A stretch of 64,000 nt of DNA, from positions 1,287,433-1,351,432 of the forward strand of contig NZ_CP061299.1 of NCBI RefSeq assembly GCF_018687615.1. Reading direction: 5' to 3'. Made by a program: the position numbers and the translations under genes. The stretch is from Polynucleobacter sp. MWH-CaK5. Lineage in GTDB: Bacteria > Pseudomonadota > Gammaproteobacteria > Burkholderiales > Burkholderiaceae. Below are positions 44,346 to 53,075 of this stretch, in pieces (position 1 is the stretch's first letter; every line of letters begins with the position of its first letter). The notes under the pieces are model-generated. The model searched no databases. It saw only the letters and a program-made list of their open reading frames with translations, and was not told the DNA's origin.

Positions 44346-45752
44346 ATGACTATTAGTTTTAAAGAACTGGGCTTAGCCCAACCCCTACTTCAAGCAACTG
44401 AAGCTCTTGGCTATACACAGGCTACTCCTGTACAAGAAAAAGTGATCCCTGCTGCCTTAATCGGTGGTGACTGGATGGTAAGTAGCCAAACAGGTAGCGG
44501 AAAAACAGCTGCTTTCTTATTGCCTTTATTGAATCAATTACTAGCGGCCAATCCAAATGGCAAACCTGTTCCAGGTCGTGCTGAGCCACAAGTATTGGTT
44601 TTATGCCCAACACGCGAACTTGCACAGCAAGTCACTGCAGACGCCATCAATTTGGTGAAGTTTGCTCGCGGTATCCGCATTGCAACCATCATGGGTGGTA
44701 TGCCTTACGGTAAACAAATTTCTCAAATCAAAGGTGCCAATCTAGTTGTTGCTACACCTGGTCGTCTTTTGGACTTGAGCAACAGCCGCGCAATTCGCTT
44801 AGATAAAGTGAAATGCATGATTGTTGACGAAGCAGATCGCATGTTGGATCTTGGTTTCCAAGACGACATCGAAGCCATTCATCAATTGTGTTCAGATCGT
44901 GGTCAAACATTGATGTTCTCAGCAACATTTGCTCCGCGCATCATGCAATTGGCCACAAGCCTCATGAATAATCCTGGTCGTATTGAATTGGCCAGCGCTC
45001 ATGACAAACATGAAAACATTTCTCAAACATTGCATTGGGCGGATAGCGTTGCTCACAAGCACAAGTTGTTAAGTCACTGGTTATCAGATCCAACCATGGA
45101 ACAAGCTGTTGTATTTGCCAGCACTCAAGTAGACAGTGAATCAATTGCTGATTCATTGCGCGCTGATGGACACGAAGCAACAGCACTTCACGGTGCGATG
45201 CCTCAAGCAGTTCGTAATCGTCGCTTGCAATCATTGCGCAAAGGTCAAACTCGTATCTTGGTAGCAACTGATGTGGCTGCCCGTGGTATTGATGTGCCAA
45301 CGATTACACACGTGATTAACTTTGGCTTACCAATGAAAGCTGAAGATTATGTTCATCGTATCGGTCGTACAGGCCGTGCGGGACGCAGTGGTGTTGCTAT
45401 CACTTTGGCTGAACATCGCGATCGCTCAAAAATTCGTGCGATTGAACAGTACACACAACAGCCATTACAAGCTGAAGTGATTCCTGGACTTGAGCCACAA
45501 GAAAAATCACGCAAGCCATCACACCGTCCAGGTGCTGGTCGCCCAGGCAGATCTTTTGGTGGTAAAGGTGCTAGCAATGCTTCAAATCGCCAAGGACAAA
45601 GTTTCGGTCAAGGTCAGGGCGAAGGTAAAACATTCAAGCAGAATCATTTTGCCAAGCCAGCTGGTCCTAAGTTTGCAGGTTCAGGCAAGCCTTCTTCAGG
45701 TCCTAAATTTGGTGGCGGTAAACCAACAGGTCAAAAGCGCTCATTTGCTTAA
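44346..45752 (+). CDS. DEAD-box ATP-dependent RNA helicase (RhlE/DeaD-like)
   Basis: This RNA-remodelling helicase is probably involved in ribosome assembly or mRNA decay, especially in the cold. All motifs are present: Q motif FKELGLAQPLLQATEALGYT, motif I SSQTGSGKTAAFLLP, Ia PTRELAQQ, II DEAD in IVDEADRMLDLGF, III SATFAP, and VI HRIGRTGRAGRSG. The C-terminal tail after about residue 385 is low-complexity, rich in Gly, Lys, Ser and Pro (GGKGASNASNRQGQSFGQGQ), as in RhlE-type proteins. Length is 468 residues from ATG 44346; an in-frame ATG at 44334, inside the hairpin, is an alternative. The stop is directly followed by ubiC. Confidence 0.93.
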   Translation: MTISFKELGLAQPLLQATEALGYTQATPVQEKVIPAALIGGDWMVSSQTGSGKTAAFLLPLLNQLLAANPNGKPVPGRAEPQVLVLCPTRELAQQVTADAINLVKFARGIRIATIMGGMPYGKQISQIKGANLVVATPGRLLDLSNSRAIRLDKVKCMIVDEADRMLDLGFQDDIEAIHQLCSDRGQTLMFSATFAPRIMQLATSLMNNPGRIELASAHDKHENISQTLHWADSVAHKHKLLSHWLSDPTMEQAVVFASTQVDSESIADSLRADGHEATALHGAMPQAVRNRRLQSLRKGQTRILVATDVAARGIDVPTITHVINFGLPMKAEDYVHRIGRTGRAGRSGVAITLAEHRDRSKIRAIEQYTQQPLQAEVIPGLEPQEKSRKPSHRPGAGRPGRSFGGKGASNASNRQGQSFGQGQGEGKTFKQNHFAKPAGPKFAGSGKPSSGPKFGGGKPTGQKRSFA

Positions 45753-46253
45753 ATGAAAAAGCTTCGCCAGTCTTGGTTGAATCTTGATCACACGGTGCTG
45801 CATGCAGCACCGTTGGTCTGGCAAGACTGGTTGAGCAACTCTCATTCCCTCACACAACTCATTGCAGAAAAAACCCAATCAACAGTCACTGTTGAGGTTT
45901 TAAGCGATTGCAGGCAATGCTTGCTAGATGATGAAGTAGCTCTATTTGGAAATTTCATTCGCCGCTGTCGTATCCGAGAAGTGTATCTATGCGTCAATGA
46001 TGTTCCAGTTGTTTTTGCTCGCAGCGTTTTACCCACTAGCAGTTCTACAGGTGTCAATCGTGATGTCTTGCAGCTTGGCAGCAAGCCATTAGGCGAAGTG
46101 CTGTTTAAAAAAGGCAAAGCGCCGATTCTGTTGCGAGAAATCACCGAGATACCTGGCTTAGGCTGGGGAAGAAGAAGCCTCTATCAACTCAGAGGCCACC
46201 CCATTCTGATCAGTGAATTCTTCTTGCCTGAGTTACTTGATCAAATGAAATAA
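45753..46253 (+). CDS. ubiC: Chorismate pyruvate-lyase
   Basis: It converts chorismate to 4-hydroxybenzoate, the first committed step of ubiquinone. The 166-residue protein has the weakly conserved UbiC fold with LTQLIAEKTQSTVTVEVL, the REVYLCVNDVPVVFARSVLP strand pair in which Arg binds the product, the GxxPLGEVLF motif (LGSKPLGEVLFKKG) and the final ISEFFLPEL. Its ATG immediately follows the helicase stop codon without a gap, implying translational coupling to the upstream gene. Confidence is high on family pattern. Confidence 0.9.
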   Translation: MKKLRQSWLNLDHTVLHAAPLVWQDWLSNSHSLTQLIAEKTQSTVTVEVLSDCRQCLLDDEVALFGNFIRRCRIREVYLCVNDVPVVFARSVLPTSSSTGVNRDVLQLGSKPLGEVLFKKGKAPILLREITEIPGLGWGRRSLYQLRGHPILISEFFLPELLDQMK

Positions 46254-46305
46254 ACAAGTAATCAAGTAATCAAGTAAAAAGAAAATAAATAAAAAAAGAG
46301 CAAAT

Positions 46306-46341
46306 AAAAAAGCTGCCAAGGTCTCCCAAGGCAGCTTTTTT
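46306..46341. terminator. Bidirectional terminator between ubiC and the small membrane protein gene
   Basis: AAAAAAGCTGCC (46306-46317) pairs with GGCAGCTTTTTT (46330-46341), 12-nt loop, with A and T runs on both sides for two convergent genes. Confidence 0.88.
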
Positions 46342-46356
46342 AAAAACTTATTTTGA

Positions 46357-46491
46357 TTACAGAACGTAACCGATGTGCGCAGCAGCCAAAGCGAACAAAA
46401 TTGCCAAACATGTAGCGGCAGCTAACATCACAATCAAAGTGATGATTTTCTTATTGATATCCTCTTTACTTTCGGTGTGCCATTCGTTCAT
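46357..46491 (-). CDS. Small single-pass membrane protein (44 residues)
   Basis: A short gene below usual annotation size. It reads MNEWHTESKEDINKKIITLI, then a hydrophobic segment of about 25 residues (VMLAAATCLAILFALAAAHI) and the end GYVL. The hydrophilic N-terminus with Asp/Glu/Lys followed by one helix is the layout of small inner-membrane regulators or respiratory-complex subunits. A GGGAG ribosome site lies 8 bases upstream of ATG, and a terminator follows. The family is not recognised and no function can be given. Confidence 0.72.
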   Translation of the reverse strand: MNEWHTESKEDINKKIITLIVMLAAATCLAILFALAAAHIGYVL

Positions 46492-46549
46492 TTAAAGCTC
46501 CCTCATCAAAATATTAGCTATAAACCGTATTATCCATGAAAAATCCTTC

Positions 46550-47410
46550 TTATTTGATATTTATCAAATTTCGTATCTCTTTGATGACTTCTAATGGTGT
46601 CAAGCCAATTGGTCCAACACCTTGATTTAAAAGACTGTCTGCCGCAGCAGCATGAAGCTCTACCGCCAGGCAACTGGCCTCAAATGGGTTGATCTGATGC
46701 TTAATCCCCTGGCTCACGATGGCCGCAATCACCCCAGTCAACACATCCCCCATGCCAGCAACCCCCATCCCAGGGTGACCCTTAAGACACATCTGAGTGG
46801 GTTCATTGAATTGAGGAGATTTGATCAAAGTATGTTGACCTTTGAGAACCACGATGGCCCCCGTCAATGCGACGAGTTGATCAATTGCCAATGGTCGATT
46901 AATTTGTACTTGCTCAGCGGTGGTGTTGAGTAATTTGGCTGCCTCACCTGGGTGAGGTGTTATCACCGTGCTCAACGTGGGGCGACTCTTAAGTTGCTTC
47001 ATGAGTTCAGCATCACCCGCGATTAAATTAAGACCATCAGCATCAATGATCAACAAAGCAGAAGACTGCAAGGCATCACTCAATAAATCGCGAGCTTGCG
47101 CGCTTTGGCCTAAACCTGGACCAATCGCCAACACATCGGCTTGGGCCTGCGCCATCATTTCTCTTGATGCATGACACAACATCAATTCAGGTTGCTCTGA
47201 AAGCACGGCTATAGCGTGCTCATCCAAAAAGCCAATCATCACCCAGCCAGCACCGGCATGCAGCGCCGCACGCCCAGACAACAAAATAGACCCGGCCATG
47301 CCAGGGGCACCACCAATGATCAAGACCTTACCGGCATGGCCTTTGTGCTCATGGGGTTGCCGAATCAGGCGGCTGCGTAGATGCAGAGAATTGAGTTCTT
47401 GAGGATTCAT
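46550..47410 (-). CDS. nnrD: ADP/ATP-dependent NAD(P)H-hydrate dehydratase
   Basis: It repairs hydrated NAD(P)H. The 286 residues form the ribokinase-like CARKD domain with HKGHAGKVLIIGGAPGMAGS (nucleotide site), the STVITPHPGEAAKLL motif, VVLKGQHTLI, and GHPGMGVAGMGDVLTGVIAA with the catalytic Asp. The N-terminal epimerase domain of fused YjeF proteins is absent, so the epimerase must be encoded elsewhere. It is a single leftward gene, divergent from the GST-like gene. Confidence 0.92.
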   Translation of the reverse strand: MNPQELNSLHLRSRLIRQPHEHKGHAGKVLIIGGAPGMAGSILLSGRAALHAGAGWVMIGFLDEHAIAVLSEQPELMLCHASREMMAQAQADVLAIGPGLGQSAQARDLLSDALQSSALLIIDADGLNLIAGDAELMKQLKSRPTLSTVITPHPGEAAKLLNTTAEQVQINRPLAIDQLVALTGAIVVLKGQHTLIKSPQFNEPTQMCLKGHPGMGVAGMGDVLTGVIAAIVSQGIKHQINPFEASCLAVELHAAAADSLLNQGVGPIGLTPLEVIKEIRNLINIK

Positions 47411-47462
47411 GTATTTTTGATTAAGTCTATACTCAAGACTACAACAAAAAAGGGGATCAAGA

Positions 47463-48119
47463 ATGAATTTGCATTTGTACTACTGCCCAGGAACCTGCTC
47501 TTTCGTTCCTCACGTGATGCTTGAATTGGTCAAAGAAAGCAAAGGTCAAGATTTCTCATCGACCATGATCACTTTGCGCACCGGCGAACATCTAAAACCT
47601 GAGTACCAAGCAATCAATCCAAGAAGCCAAGTGCCTGCATTGATTGTGGATGGTCAATTAGTGACCCAAGTAGTAGCAATCACAAACTTCTTGAACGAAG
47701 CATTCCCAGAAGCCAAGATATTCCCAGCTGATCCAATGGAGAAGGCGCAAGCTTTGTCCATGTTTGTTTGGATGAATAACACGGTTCACCCAACTTTCAC
47801 GCGAGTGTTCAGATCTGAGCGCTTTGGTGATGAAGCAGGTAAAGACGGTGTTAAAGCGATGGCATTGGAAATGTTCAAAACGCAATTGATTGAAATTGAT
47901 AAATTAGTAGCAGATGGTCGCTCATTCATTTGCGGCAATCAATTGAGCCCAGCAGATCTTTATGCTGTTGCCTTCATTCGCTGGGCAGGTATGGCTGGCA
48001 TCAACCCAGCTAACTACCCTCAGTATCAACGTTATGCCGCAGCAATTGCCGCTTTACCAGTGGTAGCTCGGATCATGACCAAAGAAGGTATTAACTTAAA
48101 CACTTACGTTGGTAAGTAA
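47463..48119 (+). CDS. Glutathione S-transferase family protein
   Basis: A cytosolic two-domain GST fold of 218 residues. The thioredoxin-like N-terminal domain starts LHLYYCPGTCSFVPHVMLEL, with the beta-class-like tyrosine/cysteine pair near residue 5-10, and contains INPRSQVPALIVDGQLVTQV with the cis-proline and glutathione-contact VPAL. The helical C-terminal domain includes FICGNQLSPADLYAVAF. The beta-type features suggest glutathione-dependent detoxification, but substrate is unknown. It is a single gene. Confidence 0.87.
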   Translation: MNLHLYYCPGTCSFVPHVMLELVKESKGQDFSSTMITLRTGEHLKPEYQAINPRSQVPALIVDGQLVTQVVAITNFLNEAFPEAKIFPADPMEKAQALSMFVWMNNTVHPTFTRVFRSERFGDEAGKDGVKAMALEMFKTQLIEIDKLVADGRSFICGNQLSPADLYAVAFIRWAGMAGINPANYPQYQRYAAAIAALPVVARIMTKEGINLNTYVGK

Positions 48120-48176
48120 GCTAGCAAATCACTAAATAACTAAATAAGTTAGTTCGAAAGTTTTTAAGTCATACAT

Positions 48177-48214
48177 CTAGGCCCAAATTCTGAGTAATCA
48201 GGGTTTGGGCCTAG
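48177..48214. other. 11-bp inverted repeat overlapping the copA 3' end
   Basis: CTAGGCCCAAA and TTTGGGCCTAG are perfectly complementary across a 16-nt loop. The repeat covers the copA stop codon and lies in the gap to the convergent GST gene. It has no T tract on either side, so it is either a weak terminator or an RNA-stabilising hairpin. Confidence 0.45.
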
Positions 48215-50450
48215 ACCATTTCCTAAGTAGTAAAGCATTACCCACCACACTCACACTTGATGCTGCCATCGCAGCTCCCGCGATCATAGGAGTCAAATAT
48301 CCTAGCGCAGCCAGTGGAATACCAATCAAGTTATAAACAAAAGCCCAGAATAAGTTTTGCTTTATTTTCTGCCAGGTTTTGGTGGATATCTGAATCGCAT
48401 CAGGCACCAGAGCAGGATCACCACGCATGAGAGTGATACTCGCGGCATGCATAGCAATATCCGTTCCAGTAGATACGGCAATGCCAACATCAGCAACCGC
48501 CAGGGCAGGCGCATCGTTCACCCCATCACCCACCATGGCTACATAACTGCGCCCATTGCTCGCCTTTAAAGATTCAATGATGGCGGCTTTTTCTGCAGGC
48601 AATACTTGTGCATACACTTCATCGATGCCAATGGTCTTAGCAAGTAAATCAGCGACCAGTTGGTTATCACCAGAAATCATCACCGTTTTAATATTCATTG
48701 ATTTGAGGCGTTGAATCGCTTCACTCACACCTGGCTTTAATTCATCCCCAAACGAATAAAGTGCCAAAATCAAATGATTGGATGCATCCGTCACATCGAC
48801 CAAACAAGAAACACTGTGACCAAGATTTAATTCATTGATTGCAACCACCTGCATTTGCTCAGAAGCATGCTCCTTGATTGCATGAAAGCTCACAAAGGCG
48901 ATGGTTTTACCTTGATAAGAACCAGTCAAGCATTGACCTTCAATGCCCTTACCCACGTTGGCAAGAACTGCGCCATAGCCTTCTGCATTCACCTGATGCT
49001 GCTCACCAAACTGAATCATGGCTTTTGCCAAAGGATGTTCACTACCCATTTGCAAACCCAAGGCCAAGGCATGGATTTGCTGATCTTCTGCAGTACTGAA
49101 GTTATGGAAATTTTTAACGCTCGGTTTACCCAGCGTTAATGTGCCAGTTTTATCAAAGGCCACAGTGTTGATGCGGTGAGCTAACTCAAGGGCCTCTGCA
49201 TCTTTGATCAAAATGCCAAACTTTGCAGCCACTCCAGTACCGGCCATGATAGCCACGGGTGTTGCTAAACCTAAAGCACAAGGACAAGCAATCACCAAAA
49301 TTGCTACTGAATACAACAGAGCATTCTGAAAATCACCCAAGATCAGCGCATGAACTGAAAAGTTAAGCACGGCAATCAAAACCACCGTCGGCACAAACCA
49401 AGCGCTGACCTGATCCACCAATCGTTGGATGGGCGCTTTTTCAGCTTGGGCATTTTCAACCAAAGTAATCATCTTGGCTAAGACGCTTGACTCACCAATG
49501 CCAGTTGCCTGAATGATCAATCGCCCAGAGCCGTTCAATGAGCCACCAATCACAGTTGAATCTTTTTCTTTTTCAAGCAACTTCGATTCACCAGTCAACA
49601 TCGATTCATCAATTTCACTGAGACCCTCGATCACCAAGCCATCGACCGGAATGCGCTCACCAGGCAAAACCAAGACCCAATCACCGGGCAATATTTGTGC
49701 AATGGGTAAATGCTCGTAATCCAATTGGTTTAAATCACGCTGACGCAAGAGCTTGGCTTGATCAGGCCACAAAGATTGCAGAGCCGTGATGGCCGCAGTG
49801 GTTTCTTTTTTAGCTCTGGCCTCTAGCCACTTGCCCAACATCACCAAAGAAATCACCACGGCAGAACTTTCAAAATAAAGTTCATGCGGCTCATAACTTC
49901 GACCCCAGTCTGATAAGTACCAGGTGTAAATACTCAAACCATAAGCAGCTGTCGTGCCAAGCGCGACCAACAAGTCCATATTGCCTGAGCCCATGCGCAA
50001 TGCTTTAAAGCCAGCCACATAAAAACGAGAGCCCAAAACAAACTGCACAGGACTGGCTAACAAGAACTGCACCCACGCTGGTAACATCCAATGAATCCCA
50101 AAGGGCATGAGTAACATCGGAGCAATCAATGGCAGAGACAGTGCGATGGCCAACATAACAGCGCCCTTACCATGCAAATCAATGATCTTGCTTAGTTTGG
50201 TGTTTGTTGAGTTTGGATTTATTGTTTGGCGACTAAAGACACTCGCCTCAAATCCTGCTTTTTCAACTGCAGTGATCAAAAGACTGGTGATGATTTGAGG
50301 TTCTTGATTGACCCTGATCTGAGCTTTTTCAGTTGCCAAATTAACGCTGGCAGCATCAACCCCAGCAACTTTCGATAATGATTTTTCAAGCCTAGCCACA
50401 CATGAGGCGCATGTCATGCCGCGTATGTTTAAGGTGACTAATTGACTCAT
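48198..50450 (-). CDS. copA: Copper-translocating P1B-type ATPase
   Basis: This ATPase exports Cu(I) from the cytoplasm. One N-terminal heavy-metal domain has GMTCASC near residue 12. Eight membrane helices follow, with the transport site ACPCALG in helix 6 near residue 388, the phosphorylation loop AFDKTGTLT near 430, EHPLAKAM (His-Pro locus) and GDGVNDAPALAVADVGIAV in the hinge. The length is about 750 residues. The second ATG (50450) is favoured because GGAG lies just before it; an ATG nine bases upstream is possible. It is divergent from copZ, forming a copper export pair. Confidence 0.95.
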   Translation of the reverse strand: MSQLVTLNIRGMTCASCVARLEKSLSKVAGVDAASVNLATEKAQIRVNQEPQIITSLLITAVEKAGFEASVFSRQTINPNSTNTKLSKIIDLHGKGAVMLAIALSLPLIAPMLLMPFGIHWMLPAWVQFLLASPVQFVLGSRFYVAGFKALRMGSGNMDLLVALGTTAAYGLSIYTWYLSDWGRSYEPHELYFESSAVVISLVMLGKWLEARAKKETTAAITALQSLWPDQAKLLRQRDLNQLDYEHLPIAQILPGDWVLVLPGERIPVDGLVIEGLSEIDESMLTGESKLLEKEKDSTVIGGSLNGSGRLIIQATGIGESSVLAKMITLVENAQAEKAPIQRLVDQVSAWFVPTVVLIAVLNFSVHALILGDFQNALLYSVAILVIACPCALGLATPVAIMAGTGVAAKFGILIKDAEALELAHRINTVAFDKTGTLTLGKPSVKNFHNFSTAEDQQIHALALGLQMGSEHPLAKAMIQFGEQHQVNAEGYGAVLANVGKGIEGQCLTGSYQGKTIAFVSFHAIKEHASEQMQVVAINELNLGHSVSCLVDVTDASNHLILALYSFGDELKPGVSEAIQRLKSMNIKTVMISGDNQLVADLLAKTIGIDEVYAQVLPAEKAAIIESLKASNGRSYVAMVGDGVNDAPALAVADVGIAVSTGTDIAMHAASITLMRGDPALVPDAIQISTKTWQKIKQNLFWAFVYNLIGIPLAALGYLTPMIAGAAMAASSVSVVGNALLLRKWSRPKP

Positions 50451-50519
50451 AAGCTCCATAATGGAATAAGTTAAGATTCACATAGATTGTCCTCCTTATA
50501 TTAGGAAACTACAAAAAAT

Positions 50520-50723
50520 ATGACATTCATTTTTACCGTTAAAGGCATGAACTGCGGTCATTGCACACAGGCCATCACAAAAGCCATTACTGAACTCGAC
50601 CCTCAAGCAACGGTTGATACAGACATCCCTAAACAAACAGTAGCAGTGACAAGCAACCTCGAGCGTGCAACTTTGAGCGAAGCCATTGTTGATGCTGGTT
50701 ACGATATTGTGGCGGTCGCCTAA
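50520..50723 (+). CDS. copZ: Copper chaperone (CopZ-like HMA protein)
   Basis: This 67-residue soluble ferredoxin-like metallochaperone has the Cu(I) site GMNCGHC near residue 10. It should hand copper to the CopA ATPase encoded divergently 70 bp away. Start and length fit the family. The last base of its stop codon is the first base of the following protease start (TAATG), so the two are coupled. No CueR-type regulator is seen nearby. Confidence 0.93.
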   Translation: MTFIFTVKGMNCGHCTQAITKAITELDPQATVDTDIPKQTVAVTSNLERATLSEAIVDAGYDIVAVA

Positions 50724-51388
50724 TGGATATTGCAAACATCATTCAGACAGTCGCTATTTATGCGATACCGGTTATTTTTGCGATCACCTTGCATGAAGCG
50801 GCACACGGTTATGCCGCCAAGAAACTCGGCGATAACACAGCCTATGCTTTAGGGAGGGTCACACTCAACCCCATCAAACACATTGATCCAATGGGCACGA
50901 TCGCCGTGCCTCTATTACTTTACTTTGCCACAGCTGGAACTTTCTTATTTGGTTACGCCAAACCAGTTCCAGTGCGCTTTGGTAATTTAAGACATCCTAA
51001 GAAAGACATGATTTGGGTGGCTCTGGCAGGCCCAGGATCGAATTTGATTCAGGCCATTTTTTGGGCCATCATGTATTTGCTCTTGGTCAAGGTATCACTC
51101 ACCGAGCGTTTCTTTCTAGAAATGTGTCAAGCGGGTGTATTGGTCAACGTGGTAATGTTTGCCTTTAACTTGTTCCCTCTTCCACCACTAGACGGTGGAA
51201 GAATTTTAGTAGGCGTGTTACCTTGGAAACAGGCTGCGATGGTTTCAAGAATTGAACCTTGGGGCTTTTTCATTGTTTTAGGCCTGGTGGTCACTGGCGT
51301 GATCAGCAGTCTTTGGATGCGGCCAGTGATGTCTGCAACTTACTGGCTCTTAGATACTTTACTTGTTCCACTTCGTTTCATTTTTTAA
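50723..51388 (+). CDS. Site-2 protease family (M50) membrane metalloprotease
   Basis: An intramembrane zinc protease homolog of 221 residues with five or six hydrophobic segments. The zinc site HEAAHGY (near residue 22-26) and the second motif LPPLDGGRILVG with its Asp ligand are both intact. It lacks a PDZ domain, so it belongs to the short M50 group that occurs beside many unrelated genes; substrate unknown. It overlaps copZ by one base upstream and precedes the cytochrome c' gene by 17 bp. Confidence 0.87.
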   Translation: MDIANIIQTVAIYAIPVIFAITLHEAAHGYAAKKLGDNTAYALGRVTLNPIKHIDPMGTIAVPLLLYFATAGTFLFGYAKPVPVRFGNLRHPKKDMIWVALAGPGSNLIQAIFWAIMYLLLVKVSLTERFFLEMCQAGVLVNVVMFAFNLFPLPPLDGGRILVGVLPWKQAAMVSRIEPWGFFIVLGLVVTGVISSLWMRPVMSATYWLLDTLLVPLRFIF

Positions 51389-51405
51389 TAACTCAGGAGA
51401 TATCC

Positions 51406-51852
51406 ATGAAACAACCGATCTTAGTAGCAGGTGTATTGCTCTCACTATTAGCACCCGGCATGGCTCATGCTCAATTTGCTAAAACTGAAGATGCCATCAA
51501 GTACCGTGCGGCAACCTTTACGGTGATGGGCAACCATTTCTCCAGAATTGGTGCTGTTGTTAAAGGTGAAAAGCCATTTGATAAAAAAGAAGTTGCTGCA
51601 AACGCAGCAGTAGTCGCTAGCTTGGCTCACCTTCCATGGCAAGCATTTGGCCCAGGCACAGAAGGCGGTAAATCATTGCCTGAAATCTGGAAAGAAATGG
51701 ACAAGTTCAAAGCTGGTAGCGAGAAAATGCAAAAAGCTGTGGCTGAATTAAACACAGCAGCTCAGTCCGGCAATCTAGATATGATTAAAAAAGCGTTTGG
51801 TGAAGCAGGTAAATCTTGTAAAGCCTGTCACGATAACTATCGTAAGAAGTAA
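51406..51852 (+). CDS. Cytochrome c' (class II, c-556 type)
   Basis: This periplasmic four-helix-bundle heme protein has 148 residues with a signal peptide (ILVAGVLLSLLAPGMAHAQ) and the heme-attachment motif CKACH near the C-terminus (SCKACHDNYRKK), the typical position for class II cytochromes. The true start is ATG 51406 with AGGAG upstream, not the longer in-frame extension into the protease gene. It converges with a cytochrome b561-like gene and overlaps it by 16 bp. The pairing of a cytochrome c' with a b-type partner is common in proteobacteria and suggests electron transfer between them. Confidence 0.92.
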   Translation: MKQPILVAGVLLSLLAPGMAHAQFAKTEDAIKYRAATFTVMGNHFSRIGAVVKGEKPFDKKEVAANAAVVASLAHLPWQAFGPGTEGGKSLPEIWKEMDKFKAGSEKMQKAVAELNTAAQSGNLDMIKKAFGEAGKSCKACHDNYRKK

Positions 51853-52481
51853 TACATGATCAAAGCGATGGCGATCAAAATGGCCATCGCTTTGACTCTC
51901 ACCTTTGAGTCGTCCTGAATCAAAGGCACCATAGCAGCATCTCCCAATTCTTTATCACCCGTGATCATCGCAGAAGTCAGATTGATTCTCTTGGCATATT
52001 TGTAATACAGAATCGCACTAACGTGCACCCCCACCAAAGCCAGCAGCACCCATTCATTCCAACGATGAAATGAAGTCAAAAGCTCTACCCACGCAGAAGC
52101 TACATATTTAGCGAGCGGTCCATCAAAGGCAATGTCATCAGTTGCAAATAAGCCTGCCAAGGCTTGAGCCAAAAATAAAGCAAGCAATACAAGAACAGAA
52201 ACCGCTCCCATTGGGCTGTGGCCAGGTGTTTCAGATGGATTCTTGAGATAGGACAAGATGGCTTTAGGAGACTTGATAAATTGTCCAAACCGCGCATGAT
52301 GCGTGCCCACAAAACCCCAAACGAGTCTGAAGGCAATCAAAGCTAAAACAAGATAACCAAAACGGCCGTGCCAAATCATGGCATTACCGCCTAATTTGAC
52401 AGACACAAAACTACCGATCACTGCCATAACTAACAGCCAGTGAAATAATCTTAGAGGTAGATCCCAAATACGAATTTTCAT
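51837..52481 (-). CDS. Cytochrome b561-family (diheme b-type) membrane protein
   Basis: This is a 214-residue integral membrane cytochrome of the Ni/Fe-hydrogenase b-type/b561 group. It has DLPLRLFHWLLVMAVIGSF with a heme-ligand His in helix 1, MIWHGRFGYLVLALIAFRLVWG with His in helix 2, then further helices including WNEWVLLALVGVHVSAILYY. Such proteins transfer electrons between quinol and periplasmic c-type cytochromes. Its 3' end overlaps the cytochrome c' gene on the other strand, and its start is next to the lipocalin gene. Confidence 0.88.
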   Translation of the reverse strand: MKIRIWDLPLRLFHWLLVMAVIGSFVSVKLGGNAMIWHGRFGYLVLALIAFRLVWGFVGTHHARFGQFIKSPKAILSYLKNPSETPGHSPMGAVSVLVLLALFLAQALAGLFATDDIAFDGPLAKYVASAWVELLTSFHRWNEWVLLALVGVHVSAILYYKYAKRINLTSAMITGDKELGDAAMVPLIQDDSKVRVKAMAILIAIALIMYYFLR

Positions 52482-52511
52482 GTGTGTATCAATTTAGTTT
52501 ACGATGTCATT

Positions 52512-53057
52512 ATGCGTAAATACATTTATCTTTTCTTTATCTCAATCACGAGCGTTTTCATTTTAAGCGCTTGCGCCAATCAAGCGGTTTATCGTCAATC
52601 AAGCAGCCCTTTAAAAAGCGTCAGTGCTGTTGACTTGAATCGCTACCTTGGCACTTGGTATGAAATCTACCGCCTGCCCAATTGGTTCGAGGGTACTGAC
52701 TGCGTGACTGTCTCTGCTCAATATGCCATGAGAGATGACGGCAATGTCAGCGTTCTTAATACCTGCCTTAAAAAGGACGGCTCTAAGGTAGCCAATGGTA
52801 TCGCTAAGGTAGTTCCAGGCTCCAATAACTCTCAACTCAAAGTGTCTTTCTTCAGACCTTTTTATGGGGATTACTGGGTAATTGATCTGGCAGAAGATTA
52901 TTCTTGGGTGTTGGTCGGTGAACCAGCAGGCAAGTATTTTTGGATTTTGGCCAGACAAAAACAACTGGATCCAAAGTTAGAAGAAGCGCTTTTGGTCAAA
53001 GCTGAGAAATTAGGCTATCAACGCAAAGATCTGATCAAGCCAAGCAATAGCCTTTAA
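52512..53057 (+). CDS. Outer-membrane lipocalin (Blc-like)
   Basis: This lipoprotein carrier with an eight-stranded barrel has 181 residues. The signal peptide ends in the lipobox LSAC, and the lipocalin signature NRYLGTWYEIYRLPNWFEG follows, with a second conserved block YWVIDLAEDYSWVLVGEPAG. Bacterial lipocalins bind fatty acids or lysophospholipids and serve envelope maintenance under stress. ATG 52512 is chosen over an in-frame start 30 bp upstream because the leader then fits a normal signal peptide. Confidence 0.92.
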   Translation: MRKYIYLFFISITSVFILSACANQAVYRQSSSPLKSVSAVDLNRYLGTWYEIYRLPNWFEGTDCVTVSAQYAMRDDGNVSVLNTCLKKDGSKVANGIAKVVPGSNNSQLKVSFFRPFYGDYWVIDLAEDYSWVLVGEPAGKYFWILARQKQLDPKLEEALLVKAEKLGYQRKDLIKPSNSL

Positions 53058-53075
53058 ATACTCTAGAGTGAGTCT

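Noticed and set aside
48177..48214. Standard terminator of copA
   Set aside because: The stem is perfect but lacks a T tract on either strand, so it was kept only as an unclassified inverted repeat.
51259..51405. N-terminal extension of cytochrome c' into the protease gene
   Set aside because: The extension is an out-of-frame reading of the protease; a signal peptide and AGGAG site mark the start at 51406.
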